Notes: generated by a model from the letters alone, not told the origin. 25,575 nt of DNA from CAYFJO01 sp964343305 (GCA_964343305.1 CAYFJO010000126.1:1-25575); one strand, 5' to 3'. Numbered from the stretch's first letter, positions 15,665 through 23,252 are shown. Program-made: numbers and translations.

Positions 15665-15684
15665 CACCAGCCCGAACGCTGGTG
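15665..15684. repeat. Hairpin just upstream of the infB ribosome site
   Basis: CACCAGC (15665-15671) pairs with GCTGGTG (15678-15684) around CCGAAC. It ends 8 bp from the infB ribosome site and could affect its access, or it may be one more dispersed hairpin. Confidence 0.5.
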
Positions 15685-15771
15685 TCTGCTGGTTGCTAAC
15701 TAGGTTTGCATGGTCGTTGCTCCATTTCATATAGTTGCGGTGTTGCGCAAGTTTTCTATTGCGGACTTCCG

Positions 15772-15798
15772 ACCCCCGAGGCAACCTTCGTTGGGGGT
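15772..15798. repeat. Hairpin after nusA
   Basis: ACCCCC (15772-15777) pairs with GGGGGT (15793-15798), and an inner CGAGG/CCTTCG pairing adds to the stem. It lies 28 bp beyond the nusA stop. There is no T-run, so full termination is unlikely; RNA processing or stability between nusA and infB is possible. Confidence 0.45.
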
Positions 15799-15825
15799 AA
15801 ATCGTATGTTGAACGCTAAGATCCA

Positions 15826-17301
15826 TCACTCGGTTCCAAGCGATTCGTCTTTCTTTTCATCTTCATCATCCACGTCATCCGATTCGGATGCACTTTCATC
15901 GGCCGAGTCAGCATCCGCTTCCTCGGTGGCTTCGTCATCGGCCGTTGCTTCTGGCTCGCCGGCTGTTGCTTCTGGCTCGTCCGAGGGTGCTTCTGGCTCG
16001 GCCGAGGGTGCTTCTGGCTCGGCCACTTCCGATGCTTCGGCCGCTGGCTCCTCCTCCACAGCAGCTTCCTCTGTTGGGGCGGCAGGCTGTGGGTTGGCCG
16101 CTGCTTCGCGTTCCATTTCCTTCTTGCGTCGACGTTCCGCCTGGGCAGCTTCTTCGGCGACCAAGGCCCGCTCTTCGGCCTGTTCAACGACGTGATCGAC
16201 CTGCTCCGCGGTCAATTCACCCATCGCCATCAGGTCATCGGGCTCAATCACCTCCAAATCATCGTAAGACAAATAACCCTCGCCGACTAGTCGGTTTGCC
16301 AAATCTTCGTCAACCCCGTCAATGGAACTGAAGCCCTGAACGGCCCGGTCGATTTGCTCTTCCAACTCTTCCTGAGTCATGATTTCGATGTCCCAGCCGC
16401 ACAACTTGCTGGCCAACCGCACATTTTGGCCTCGGCGCCCGATCGCCAGCGACAGTTGATCCTCGCGAACCAGCACAATCGCCCGGCCCATCATCTGGCA
16501 CAGGATCACCTCGTCCACCTCGGCCGGCTGCAAGGCGTTCGGGATCAAATCTTGGGGATCTTCGCAATATCGCACGATGTCAATCCGCTCACCTGCCAGT
16601 TCGTCAACGATATTCTTGATACGATTTCCACGCACGCCGACACACGCGCCCACGCAATCGACGCGTTGGTCGATGCTGCTGACCGCCACCTTGCTGCGAT
16701 AACCCGGTTCGCGCGAGATCGCGTTCACGCTGATCACACCGTCCGCGATCTCAGGAATCTCCTGTTCGAACAGACGTTTAACGAGACTGGGACGTTGTCT
16801 GCTCAGGACCACTTTGATCCGGCTGCCTTGAGCACGCACCTCATAGATCACGGCCCGCACACGTTCATTCGGGTGATGCGACTCGCCAGGAATCTGTTCG
16901 CTTCTGGGCAAAATGGCCTCGACATTTCCGAGTGCCACCGTTGTGGCCCCGCCATCGTTTCGCTGGACAATGCCGTTCACCAAGTCGTCAATCTGATCCT
17001 TGTACTCGTCGATCAGCGCGTCGCGTTCCGCTTCGCGCACTTTTTGAATGATCACCTGCTTCGCGGTCTGTGCACCGATACGGCCGATCAACTCCTCATG
17101 GTCGACGTCTTCGCCGTTACAAGAACCGACAATCGCGCCGTCTTCCCGGTTGATGCTGAAATCGACCTCGGCCTCTTCGCCGAAATACTTTCTTCCAGCC
17201 GAGATCAACGCCTGCTCGATCGCCTGGAAGACAAGTTCCTGATCGACGTTTTTGTCGCGATGGAGCGAATCGACAATGCGTAGGACTTCGCTTGGATTCA
17301 T
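15826..17301 (-). CDS. nusA: Transcription termination/antitermination factor NusA
   Basis: The protein has 491 residues. The N-terminal RNA-polymerase-binding domain (MNPSEVLRIVDSLHRDKNVD onward, to about 125) is followed by an S1 domain (about 130-200) and two KH domains (GVRGNRIKNIVDEL and LAIGRRGQNVRLASKLCGWD). A helix-hairpin-helix-like segment comes next (SSIDGVDEDLANRLVGEGYL, about 325-385). After a Lys/Arg helix comes a strongly acidic tail of about 80 residues with EPEAPSAEPEAPSDEPEA repeats. NusA modulates pausing, intrinsic and Rho-dependent termination. Its start ATG overlaps the stop of the upstream ABC ATPase by 4 bp, so its translation is probably coupled. The usual upstream partner rimP is not there. 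The acidic tail replaces the acidic repeat domains of E. coli NusA. Confidence 0.97.
   Translation of the reverse strand: MNPSEVLRIVDSLHRDKNVDQELVFQAIEQALISAGRKYFGEEAEVDFSINREDGAIVGSCNGEDVDHEELIGRIGAQTAKQVIIQKVREAERDALIDEYKDQIDDLVNGIVQRNDGGATTVALGNVEAILPRSEQIPGESHHPNERVRAVIYEVRAQGSRIKVVLSRQRPSLVKRLFEQEIPEIADGVISVNAISREPGYRSKVAVSSIDQRVDCVGACVGVRGNRIKNIVDELAGERIDIVRYCEDPQDLIPNALQPAEVDEVILCQMMGRAIVLVREDQLSLAIGRRGQNVRLASKLCGWDIEIMTQEELEEQIDRAVQGFSSIDGVDEDLANRLVGEGYLSYDDLEVIEPDDLMAMGELTAEQVDHVVEQAEERALVAEEAAQAERRRKKEMEREAAANPQPAAPTEEAAVEEEPAAEASEVAEPEAPSAEPEAPSDEPEATAGEPEATADDEATEEADADSADESASESDDVDDEDEKKDESLGTE
15945..16024. repeat. Short tandem repeats in the nusA acidic tail
   Basis: The unit TGCTTCTGGCTCG recurs about four times with a period of 21-24 bp, coding for xEPEA(P/T)S-type units of the acidic C-terminus. 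Being in multiples of three bases, copy changes would preserve the frame. Confidence 0.7.
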
Positions 17302-18500
17302 GATTCGGTGCTTTCCGTAAAGGCCAGGTTTGCGCCAGTGTGTCTATCGAACAAATGCACGCGTGAGGTGTCGAATTCCAGGGCCACCTGGTCGCCGGGA
17401 TTCAACGTCGAACGTGACTCCGTCTTTACTAATAAGGTGTTACCGGGCAACTGGGCATGAACCAGGGTGGAATCGCCGAGTTGTTCGACATCGACGACTT
17501 CGGCGCGGTTTCGGCTCGACTGGCCTGAAATGGAAACATTCTCAGACCGGACACCTAAAACCACCTCGCGGTTCATTTCCTTGTCAACCTTCTTTCCTCG
17601 TGTCTCCGCAATTCGCTCATGGTCCAACTTGAGCTTCAATCCGTCCGATTCAAACTCGAATTCTTGATCTGTTCTGTTTAACCGTCCGTCGACAAAGTTC
17701 ATCGGCGGTGTGCCAATGAACGACGCCACAAATTGGTTGCGCGGCTGGTCGTACACGTCAATCGGCCGTCCGATCTGTTGGACGCGACCTTGGTCCATCA
17801 CCACGATTCGCTCGCCCAGCGTCATCGCTTCAACCTGGTCGTGCGTCACGTAAATCATGGTCGCTTCCAATTGTCCGTGCAGCCGCTTCAATTCCCGCCG
17901 CGTTTCGACCCGCAACTTGGCATCGAGGTTCGACAGTGGCTCGTCAAACAAAAACGCGGCTGGATTCCGGACGATCGCTCGTCCCACCGCGACGCGCTGT
18001 CGCTCGCCACCCGACAGTTGTCTCGGCATGCGATCCAACAGATGCTCGATGCCGAGCATCCGGGCCGCTTTTCCGATCTGATCGGGAATCTCTTGTCGCT
18101 TCTCCGCCAGTTCGCTCGCTCGCTGCGTATTTGTCAGCCGCAACCAGATTCTGCTAAACCAACCGCTTCCATATCTAAGTTTCAAACCAAACGCCATGTT
18201 GTTGTACACCGACATATGCGGATACAACGCGTAGTTCTGGAACACCATCGCGATGTTCCGATCTTTCGGTGCCACGTTGGTGACCACTCGTTTGCCAATC
18301 GAAATCCGGCCGTCACTGGCTGTTTCCAATCCGGCAATCAACCGCAGTGTTGTGCTCTTGCCACAACCACTGGGACCCACGAGTACCAATAACTCCTTAT
18401 CTTTAACTTCCAAATCGACGGATTCGACCGCCGTCACATCTCCAGAACCGATTGAACCGTGAAAAACCTTCGACACACCTTCGAGAGCAACTCTCGCCAT
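17298..18500 (-). CDS. MalK/UgpC-type ABC transporter ATP-binding protein
   Basis: The protein has 400 residues. It has Walker A GPSGCGKST (42-50), Q-loop Gln88, signature LSGGE (162-166), Walker B LFDEP (184-188) and switch His220. It ends in a MalK-type C-terminal regulatory domain of OB folds (about 240-400, with VVLGVRSENVSI). Such ATPases energise carbohydrate or glycerol-phosphate importers. No permease or binding protein is nearby, so it may serve several importers, as MsmK does. It carries an extra segment of about 30 residues (about 109-138, RYGSGWFSRIWLRLTNTQRA) after the Q-loop region, in the helical domain that meets the permease. Its stop overlaps the nusA start. It is the first gene of the block and lies behind a predicted leader terminator. 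Confidence 0.92.
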   Translation of the reverse strand: MARVALEGVSKVFHGSIGSGDVTAVESVDLEVKDKELLVLVGPSGCGKSTTLRLIAGLETASDGRISIGKRVVTNVAPKDRNIAMVFQNYALYPHMSVYNNMAFGLKLRYGSGWFSRIWLRLTNTQRASELAEKRQEIPDQIGKAARMLGIEHLLDRMPRQLSGGERQRVAVGRAIVRNPAAFLFDEPLSNLDAKLRVETRRELKRLHGQLEATMIYVTHDQVEAMTLGERIVVMDQGRVQQIGRPIDVYDQPRNQFVASFIGTPPMNFVDGRLNRTDQEFEFESDGLKLKLDHERIAETRGKKVDKEMNREVVLGVRSENVSISGQSSRNRAEVVDVEQLGDSTLVHAQLPGNTLLVKTESRSTLNPGDQVALEFDTSRVHLFDRHTGANLAFTESTES

Positions 18501-18582
18501 ATGGGGCGTACCTTCTGTTGTTGTCCGCGGTCTTGGTATCCTTGTTGGTCGTTTTTATCGATCAAACTTTCTGACCGTGTAC

Positions 18583-18618
18583 AAAAAAACGGAGCAGCCT
18601 GAATTTCAAGCAGCTCCG
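18583..18618 (-). terminator. Leader terminator (possible attenuator) before the ABC-nusA operon
   Basis: On the minus strand CGGAGC-T-GCTTGAA folds onto TTCAGGC-T-GCTCCG (18618-18590). It has one internal T/T mismatch and one G/T pair and is followed at once by seven T (18589-18583). This is a strong intrinsic terminator pattern for minus-strand transcripts. It lies about 83 bp before the ABC start and about 65 nt after the predicted transcription start, so it would end most transcripts early unless it is bypassed. The opposite strand has only three T, so it is not mainly a plus-strand terminator. Confidence 0.6.
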
Positions 18619-18684
18619 ATTTCGATCGGATTTCGCTCGAATTGTCCATCAAACGCGCGAAAAATGCCACGCCTGAATATACGT

Positions 18685-18714
18685 AAGATACCGAAATCCG
18701 TCGAATAGTGTCAA
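18685..18714 (-). promoter_or_regulatory. Sigma70-like promoter for the ABC-nusA-infB block
   Basis: On the minus strand a perfect TTGACA (18714-18709) and TATCTT (18690-18685) are spaced by 18 bp. The start site is predicted near 18678. It is the only full -35 consensus seen in this spacer and it points at the ABC gene. Confidence 0.5.
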
Positions 18715-18877
18715 CACGGGTGGATACCCAGTGCCTGGTAGTGTGATGGTGTTTTCCAGTGCTGGACGCGATTGCCGGAAAAGACAAACGGCTAGAAAAT
18801 GTCCATTGGACCCCGAAGTCCATTTTGTGCCGAAGAGTCTGCTATGGAGCCATTCGATTGAATTTCATTTCCGCGAC

Positions 18878-18906
18878 TTGCGACGGCAATGTGGCCAGCT
18901 TATCGT
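18878..18906 (+). promoter_or_regulatory. Possible promoter for the Tat-exported isomerase-like gene
   Basis: TTGCGA (18878-18883) and TATCGT (18901-18906) are spaced by 17 bp, each matching the sigma70 consensus at 4 of 6 positions. They lie about 62 bp before the start codon at 18969. The rest of the 18501-18968 spacer holds the divergent promoter and leader terminator of the ABC gene and no further gene that I can support. Confidence 0.3.
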
Positions 18907-18968
18907 ACTAAGGACGTCGCCTTTTTTCCTACATTTTCCCCAACATTAAACCACATCGCGAGAAATCC

Positions 18969-19940
18969 ATGAGCAAAAAATCCCCCTCCCTCGATCGTCG
19001 TCAACTCCTACGCAGCGCGGCCGGTGCCGCCGCCGTCGGTGCGTTCGCACTTGCCGGCGAATCCAAAGCCGCGAAAGAGAAGAAAGGATCCGCCAAACTC
19101 AAGGGCAACGTCAACCACTCGATCGTTCATTGGTGTTTCTCGGAACATTGGAACGTCGAGCAGACTTGCAAGGTCGCCAACAAGCTGGGTTGCAAGAGCG
19201 TCGAGTTGGTTGCGCCGGAAGAATGGGGCACGCTGAAGAAGCACAACCTTACTTGCGCGATTGCCGGCAGCCATTTGTTCGTCCAGGGCATGAACAATCC
19301 GAAATATCAAGACGCCTGTATCGACATGATGAAGAAGTCGATCGACGCCAGTGGGGATGCTGGTGTTAAAACCGTGATTACATTCACCGGCTATGCCGCG
19401 GAGACTGGCGAATGGGCCGGCGGTGGCAATCCGAATCTTGAAGAGTTTCCGAAGAAGGGTGCAAAAGTGATCGCCTCAGATGAAGGCATTAAGAACTGCA
19501 TCGCCGGCTACAAGAAGGTCGTTGGCTACGCAGAGAAGAAAAAGGTGAACTTGTCCATCGAAATGCTCAACACACGCGAAGACACTCACCCGATGAAAGG
19601 CCATCCCGGCTATCAAGGCGACCACGTTGATTATTGCATGGAAATCATCAACGGCGTCGGATCGCCGGCCTTTGGCTTGTTGTTCGACATCTATCACGTC
19701 CAAATCATGGATGGCGACGTGATTCGGCGCATCGGCCAGTGTCGGGAAGCGATCAACCACGTCCACACCGCCGGCAACCCTGGCCGCGGCGAACTCGATG
19801 CCAATCAGGAAATCAACTACACGCCCTGCATCCAGGCACTAGTCGACATTGGCTACAAGGGCTTTGTCGGCCACGAGTTCATTCCGACTCGCGACCCGGA
19901 AGCCGGCCTGACCGAGGCTGTCCGCGTTTGCGACGTTTAG
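18969..19940 (+). CDS. Tat-exported hydroxypyruvate isomerase-like TIM-barrel protein
   Basis: The protein has 323 residues. A twin-arginine signal (SLDRRQLLRSAAGAAAVGAF, Arg10-Arg11) indicates folded export through the Tat route. The mature part is a xylose-isomerase-like TIM barrel of the hydroxypyruvate isomerase (Hyi) type. Likely metal or catalytic residues are Glu198 in LSIEMLN, Asp240 and His243 in LLFDIYHVQ, the His in NHVHTAGNPGRGELD, and Glu303 in GHEFIP. Such proteins interconvert hydroxypyruvate and tartronate semialdehyde or related sugars. Planctomycetes have many exported paralogues of unknown substrate, so the exact reaction is open. Cofactor handling may explain the Tat signal. 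Only a weak ribosome site precedes the ATG. Tandem hairpins follow the stop. Confidence 0.9.
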   Translation: MSKKSPSLDRRQLLRSAAGAAAVGAFALAGESKAAKEKKGSAKLKGNVNHSIVHWCFSEHWNVEQTCKVANKLGCKSVELVAPEEWGTLKKHNLTCAIAGSHLFVQGMNNPKYQDACIDMMKKSIDASGDAGVKTVITFTGYAAETGEWAGGGNPNLEEFPKKGAKVIASDEGIKNCIAGYKKVVGYAEKKKVNLSIEMLNTREDTHPMKGHPGYQGDHVDYCMEIINGVGSPAFGLLFDIYHVQIMDGDVIRRIGQCREAINHVHTAGNPGRGELDANQEINYTPCIQALVDIGYKGFVGHEFIPTRDPEAGLTEAVRVCDV

Positions 19941-19946
19941 ATCGTT

Positions 19947-20024
19947 AACTTCCGAAGCCTTCTTAGACTTCGGAAGTTTGACGTGCGTTCGAGACTTCCG
20001 AAGTTGAAGAGAACTTCGGAAGTC
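19947..20024. repeat. Two tandem ACTTCCGAAG-family hairpins
   Basis: AACTTCCGAAG (19947-19957) pairs with CTTCGGAAGTT (19968-19978), and GACTTCCGAAGTT (19993-20005) pairs perfectly with AACTTCGGAAGTC (20012-20024). They begin 7 bp after the isomerase stop. The core matches the hairpin at 5967-6000. They may act as transcript ends or RNA stabilisers, but no T-run follows. Confidence 0.8.
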
Positions 20025-20046
20025 GGTTTCTGTGCGAGTCCCTACG

Positions 20047-20074
20047 TTGAAGTTGTCCTCCCAGTCCGTACAAT
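20047..20074 (+). promoter_or_regulatory. Sigma70-like promoter for the small Cys-rich protein gene
   Basis: TTGAAG (20047-20052) and TACAAT (20069-20074, 5 of 6 consensus) are spaced by 16 bp. The start site would lie near 20081, leaving a leader of about 38 nt before the ATG at 20119. Confidence 0.45.
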
Positions 20075-20118
20075 ACTGCGTTGGCGGGTTTGATCAACTT
20101 TCAATGAGGAGCCTACGG

Positions 20119-20442
20119 ATGAATCGTCATGTTTCTGGTCTGCTAGTTGGATGTTGTTTGTTTTTTTTGTTGGCAGTCTGTCTACCTGAGTCGGCAAACG
20201 CTATCGATGCAAGGTCCAAAGTGCGAAGCATTGTCAACAAGACATTTGCTTCGGCCAAGACCTCGCAACCGGCGACCGACAACGATGACCAAGATGTTTC
20301 CCCATCGGAACTTTTGTACGACGATGAAGAAGTCGAAGAAGCAAAGGATAAGGAATGCTGCAAATGCAGGTCGCGATGTGGAAGGCTGCGCGGCCTGTTT
20401 CGTAAAGGTCGTCGATGCAAAAACGACGAATGCAAGCAATGA
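20119..20442 (+). CDS. Small secreted protein, acidic middle and cationic Cys-rich end
   Basis: The protein has 107 residues from the ATG at 20119, with AGGAG 7 nt upstream. An in-frame ATG at 20104 and a GTG at 20032 lack such a site. The signal peptide is clear (VSGLLVGCCLFFLLAVCLPE, cleavage near ANAID). The mature chain has a short basic helix (ARSKVRSIVNKTFASAK), a strongly acidic stretch (about 48-80: DNDDQDV, YDDEEVEEAKDKE) and then a basic tail with six Cys: ECCKCRSRCGRLRGLF, then RCKNDECKQ. The Cys could form disulfides or bind metal. I recognise no family. The acidic-then-cationic layout resembles precursor peptides whose acidic part masks a basic Cys-rich part, but no processing site is known. 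Confidence 0.7.
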   Translation: MNRHVSGLLVGCCLFFLLAVCLPESANAIDARSKVRSIVNKTFASAKTSQPATDNDDQDVSPSELLYDDEEVEEAKDKECCKCRSRCGRLRGLFRKGRRCKNDECKQ

Positions 20443-20452
20443 ATTAGTTATC

Positions 20453-20469
20453 GTGTGCCAGTGGCACAC
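20453..20469. terminator. Hairpin between convergent genes
   Basis: GTGTGCC (20453-20459) pairs with GGCACAC (20463-20469) around AGT in the 38-bp gap between the Cys-rich protein gene and the convergent hydrolase gene. It is symmetric, so it could serve both, but no T-run follows. Confidence 0.4.
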
Positions 20470-20480
20470 AAATCCTATCG

Positions 20481-22565
20481 TTAATCCGATTCGGGCAATT
20501 TGCGGATTTGCAATTGCTTTTTGTCCCAGCCAAGTTTTTCCACCACAGCGGTTGGGTAATCCCAGCCGCTTTTTTCTTCGGGTTGATAGATGACGACTCG
20601 CGAATTCTCCGCCGCCATCGCGACCACTTCAGGCGTGTCGAGGTGTCGCCGCACGTTCAACAAGAAGGGTCCCTCGCGGTGCGACGTTGGCAATTCGTGC
20701 AAATCCAGTCGTGTGACGTCGTCGATATGCAACGATGCGTGAAGTGTGACACCGGCCATCCGCCGATAACCTTGTAGCCAAAGTGCCTGGCTCTTCGAGT
20801 CCACCGATCGCAAGGCACGCGCCGCTTGTTGCACGTCCCAAATCCGCATACCGTCGAGCGACTGGCCGAGCAGATAGAAACGGCGGCGATGTTGCGTTTG
20901 TTTGCGCTCGCTTTGGTCCCAAGCCGTCGGGCCGATGCCGCGTGGCGCGACGTAGGCCATCGCCCATTCGAACGACTTGAACATGCCTTGCGTCGACTTG
21001 AACAACTCTTCATTCGCTTTGCCCCGCAGGTTTTCGCCTTTGAATTCTTCTTTAAAGCCTACTTGCATGAACGACAGGAATTCGTTCCAGCCTTGTTCGT
21101 CCAGCACGTTCAGGACGGTTAAATCTGGTTTATCGAGACCCGCGCCGTGAGCAAGATAAAGCCGCAACCGAATCGCACCTTGGCTGGTGAAATCGAAGGC
21201 GCGAAATTGAATGTCATGCCGCTCGACGGAAAAAACCTCTTTCAGATCTAAATCGCCGGGCGCATCAGGCCAAGCTCGGAACGACTTTTCGTTGAGCGAT
21301 TTCAGCCAGCCGTCGCGTTTCTTTTCCCAGTCTTCCTTCGTCGAGGGCAGGGCAGGGGAGTCGGCCAGTTTGGTGAACGACTCTTGGATTTCGGCGTTCT
21401 TTTGGTCGGCCGGCAACTTGTCGAACACTTTCAAATCTTCCGGTTCGAACATTTTTGTGGCGACCTTCGTGATCAACTCGTCATCGTCTTTCAGATGATG
21501 GTTGAACCAGCGGAAGGCGTGGACGCGCAACTCTTGCGTGTCTTTGTGCGGGCCGGCGGTGATTTGCAACGCGAGATCTTCCGTCACGCCGTACAGTTCA
21601 TAAATCTTGCGAACCGCCGCGTGCGTGCGAACGACGCCGTCCAGCGGAAAGATGCCGTCGCGGTCTGTGTTGCTGATCAACAACGGTCGCGGTGCGACCA
21701 GTGCCGCGACTTTGGCGTAATCCCACTGATAGGTGTTGACCATGAACATGCAGTCGCAGTGGCCTTCGACCGTGCCGTCGATGACGTGATTCTCCAGATC
21801 GGTGATGCCGGCCACCGGCACGGCCACTTTGATCCGCTCGTCGACCGCCGCAATCCACCAACTGTACGCACCACCGCCGCTGCGCCCAGTGACGCCGATC
21901 CGCTCGGGATCAACTTCTTCACGCGACTGCAAATAATCGAGCGCGCGAACACAATTCCATGCTTCGACGCCAGCCGACGTGTAACCACGGTTGAGCCACC
22001 AGAACATGTTGAGGTTGTAGGTGCCGTGGTGCAGCCCTTCGATTTCGCCAAGCTGCAACGTATCGATCGTCAAGCAAACGTAGCCGTTTCGTGCGAACCA
22101 GGCACCATGATGCTGGTAATGCACCTTGTTCCCATAGCTGATGCCGTTCTTCTTCACACGGCCGTGACCACAGACGTAAAGAATCGCGGGCAACTTTTCA
22201 TCTCGCTCATGCGGCACATATAAGTTGCCGGTCACATACAATCCGGGCCGCGATTGAAACTGAACGTTTTCGACGTTGAATTCGTCGTGATTTGCTATTC
22301 CAGTGACGGTTGCTTTCAAGTCTGTTCGTTCGGGCAACGGATCAAGACCGAGCATTTCCAAAAGTTGCCGGCGATACGCTTTGCGCTTCGAGGACCATTG
22401 GTCAAGCGTCTCAACATCGGCCAAGCAATTGTCTCGCAGCTTTTCCGTTTCGGCGCGGAAATACTCCGTGATCATCTTGTCGCCGCGCGACGTGTCTACC
22501 GACGACTCTTGAGCAACCGCCCAAGCACAGGAAACGATCAGGGCAAACGTCAATGGAATTCGCAT
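20481..22565 (-). CDS. Secreted two-domain alpha/beta hydrolase (acetylxylan-esterase-like)
   Basis: The protein has 694 residues. A signal peptide (MRIPLTFALIVSCAWAVAQ) is followed by an alpha/beta hydrolase domain (about 90-370) with oxyanion region LPAILYVCGHGR, the nucleophile elbow Gly-Arg-Ser229-Gly-Gly, a likely acid in SNTDRDGIFP and His in GPHKDTQE. The domain looks like a peptidase S9 or acetylxylan-esterase type esterase of planctomycete polysaccharide degradation. The C-terminal part (about 430-694) looks like a second, diverged hydrolase domain. It has YVAPRGIGPTAW, a possible elbow Gly-Gln-Ser569-Leu-Asp-Gly and DTPEVVAMAAENSRVVIYQP, so it may be a decayed or altered copy. The substrate is unknown; plant or algal polysaccharide esters are plausible. 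It lies 102 bp after the 22668 gene on the same strand. Confidence 0.85.
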   Translation of the reverse strand: MRIPLTFALIVSCAWAVAQESSVDTSRGDKMITEYFRAETEKLRDNCLADVETLDQWSSKRKAYRRQLLEMLGLDPLPERTDLKATVTGIANHDEFNVENVQFQSRPGLYVTGNLYVPHERDEKLPAILYVCGHGRVKKNGISYGNKVHYQHHGAWFARNGYVCLTIDTLQLGEIEGLHHGTYNLNMFWWLNRGYTSAGVEAWNCVRALDYLQSREEVDPERIGVTGRSGGGAYSWWIAAVDERIKVAVPVAGITDLENHVIDGTVEGHCDCMFMVNTYQWDYAKVAALVAPRPLLISNTDRDGIFPLDGVVRTHAAVRKIYELYGVTEDLALQITAGPHKDTQELRVHAFRWFNHHLKDDDELITKVATKMFEPEDLKVFDKLPADQKNAEIQESFTKLADSPALPSTKEDWEKKRDGWLKSLNEKSFRAWPDAPGDLDLKEVFSVERHDIQFRAFDFTSQGAIRLRLYLAHGAGLDKPDLTVLNVLDEQGWNEFLSFMQVGFKEEFKGENLRGKANEELFKSTQGMFKSFEWAMAYVAPRGIGPTAWDQSERKQTQHRRRFYLLGQSLDGMRIWDVQQAARALRSVDSKSQALWLQGYRRMAGVTLHASLHIDDVTRLDLHELPTSHREGPFLLNVRRHLDTPEVVAMAAENSRVVIYQPEEKSGWDYPTAVVEKLGWDKKQLQIRKLPESD

Positions 22566-22667
22566 AATGATAAGCTCGCAATGAAAGGCGAAAGGGCAGG
22601 GGAGTGGTCAACTGGTGGTTATATTGTCCGATGAACGCACCAATTGCAAGCGAGCGGCTTGGATTCG

Positions 22668-23240
22668 TTAGTCCGTCGGCGGTTGGAATCGTACGTTCGA
22701 GATAAACACAACATTGTCGAACAGCGAACTGGTGAATCGCGGCTTCTTCACCAATTCAACAAAGCCCACGAGGGTGATCGTATCGCCTTTGCGCAGATGT
22801 CTGGCGATCTCGTAGTCGATGGTGCTGCCGATGCGCAGCGTCTTCGGTGCGGACAGGATGTTGGTGAGTTGTGTGGTGTATGGACCAGCGAAGAGGCGAT
22901 GTGTTTGGTGTTGTGAACAGGGCAGACAGGCATCCGGTCCGGGCAGAATGGCCAACTGTGTGCCCGCGGCGGATTCGACGCGATAGATCACTTCGGTCTT
23001 CGTGACTCTGACGACCATCACTTCCCATGCCAATTCTGTGCCGGTCAACTTTTCCGTGTACTCGCAAACTTGCCGGGCGGCTTCGTGGTAAAGATGGACA
23101 TTGTCGAAGTAGTCGCGCACTTTCATTGTGGCGATGCTGAGCGATTTGAGGTGGTCGATCGTGATGCGTTTTGGCGCCTGGGCCGCAAGGCTTGAGGTCA
23201 AAACCAGGGTGAGGATGAGGGTGGCGGCGGGATTCTTCAC
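22668..23240 (-). CDS. Secreted protein of unknown function, possible OB-fold
   Basis: The protein has 190 residues starting at a GTG. The AAAGGAG at 23252-23246 lies 5 nt before it, and a signal peptide follows directly (KNPAATLILTLVLTSSLAAQ). A longer ATG start at 23288 has no ribosome site and would put 16 extra residues before the signal. The mature chain has a helix (ATMKVRDYFDNVHLYHEAAR) and then a series of beta strands: ELAWEVMVVRVTKTEVIYRV, LRIGSTIDYEIARHLRKGDT, ITLVGFVELV and FDNVVFISNVRFQPP. The last pattern, with a Gly-Asp-x-Ile turn and closing strands, resembles small OB-fold exported proteins, but this is an inference. A Cys pair (DACLPCS) is notable. Confidence 0.7.
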   Translation of the reverse strand: MKNPAATLILTLVLTSSLAAQAPKRITIDHLKSLSIATMKVRDYFDNVHLYHEAARQVCEYTEKLTGTELAWEVMVVRVTKTEVIYRVESAAGTQLAILPGPDACLPCSQHQTHRLFAGPYTTQLTNILSAPKTLRIGSTIDYEIARHLRKGDTITLVGFVELVKKPRFTSSLFDNVVFISNVRFQPPTD

Positions 23241-23245
23241 GAATA

Positions 23246-23252
23246 CTCCTTT
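23246..23252 (-). promoter_or_regulatory. Ribosome binding site fixing the GTG start at 23240
   Basis: AAAGGAG on the minus strand stands 5 nt before the GTG, and no comparable site precedes the upstream ATG. Confidence 0.8.

Noticed and set aside
18434..18823. Minus-strand open frame of 129 codons over the ABC promoter and start
   Set aside because: It crosses the predicted promoter and terminator and overlaps the ABC start without a ribosome site or known motif. Only a short leader frame from 18649 is kept as a possibility.
22740..23240. Cobalamin or other riboswitch near the radical SAM genes
   Set aside because: No conserved B12-box or other known aptamer core was found in the spacers on either strand.
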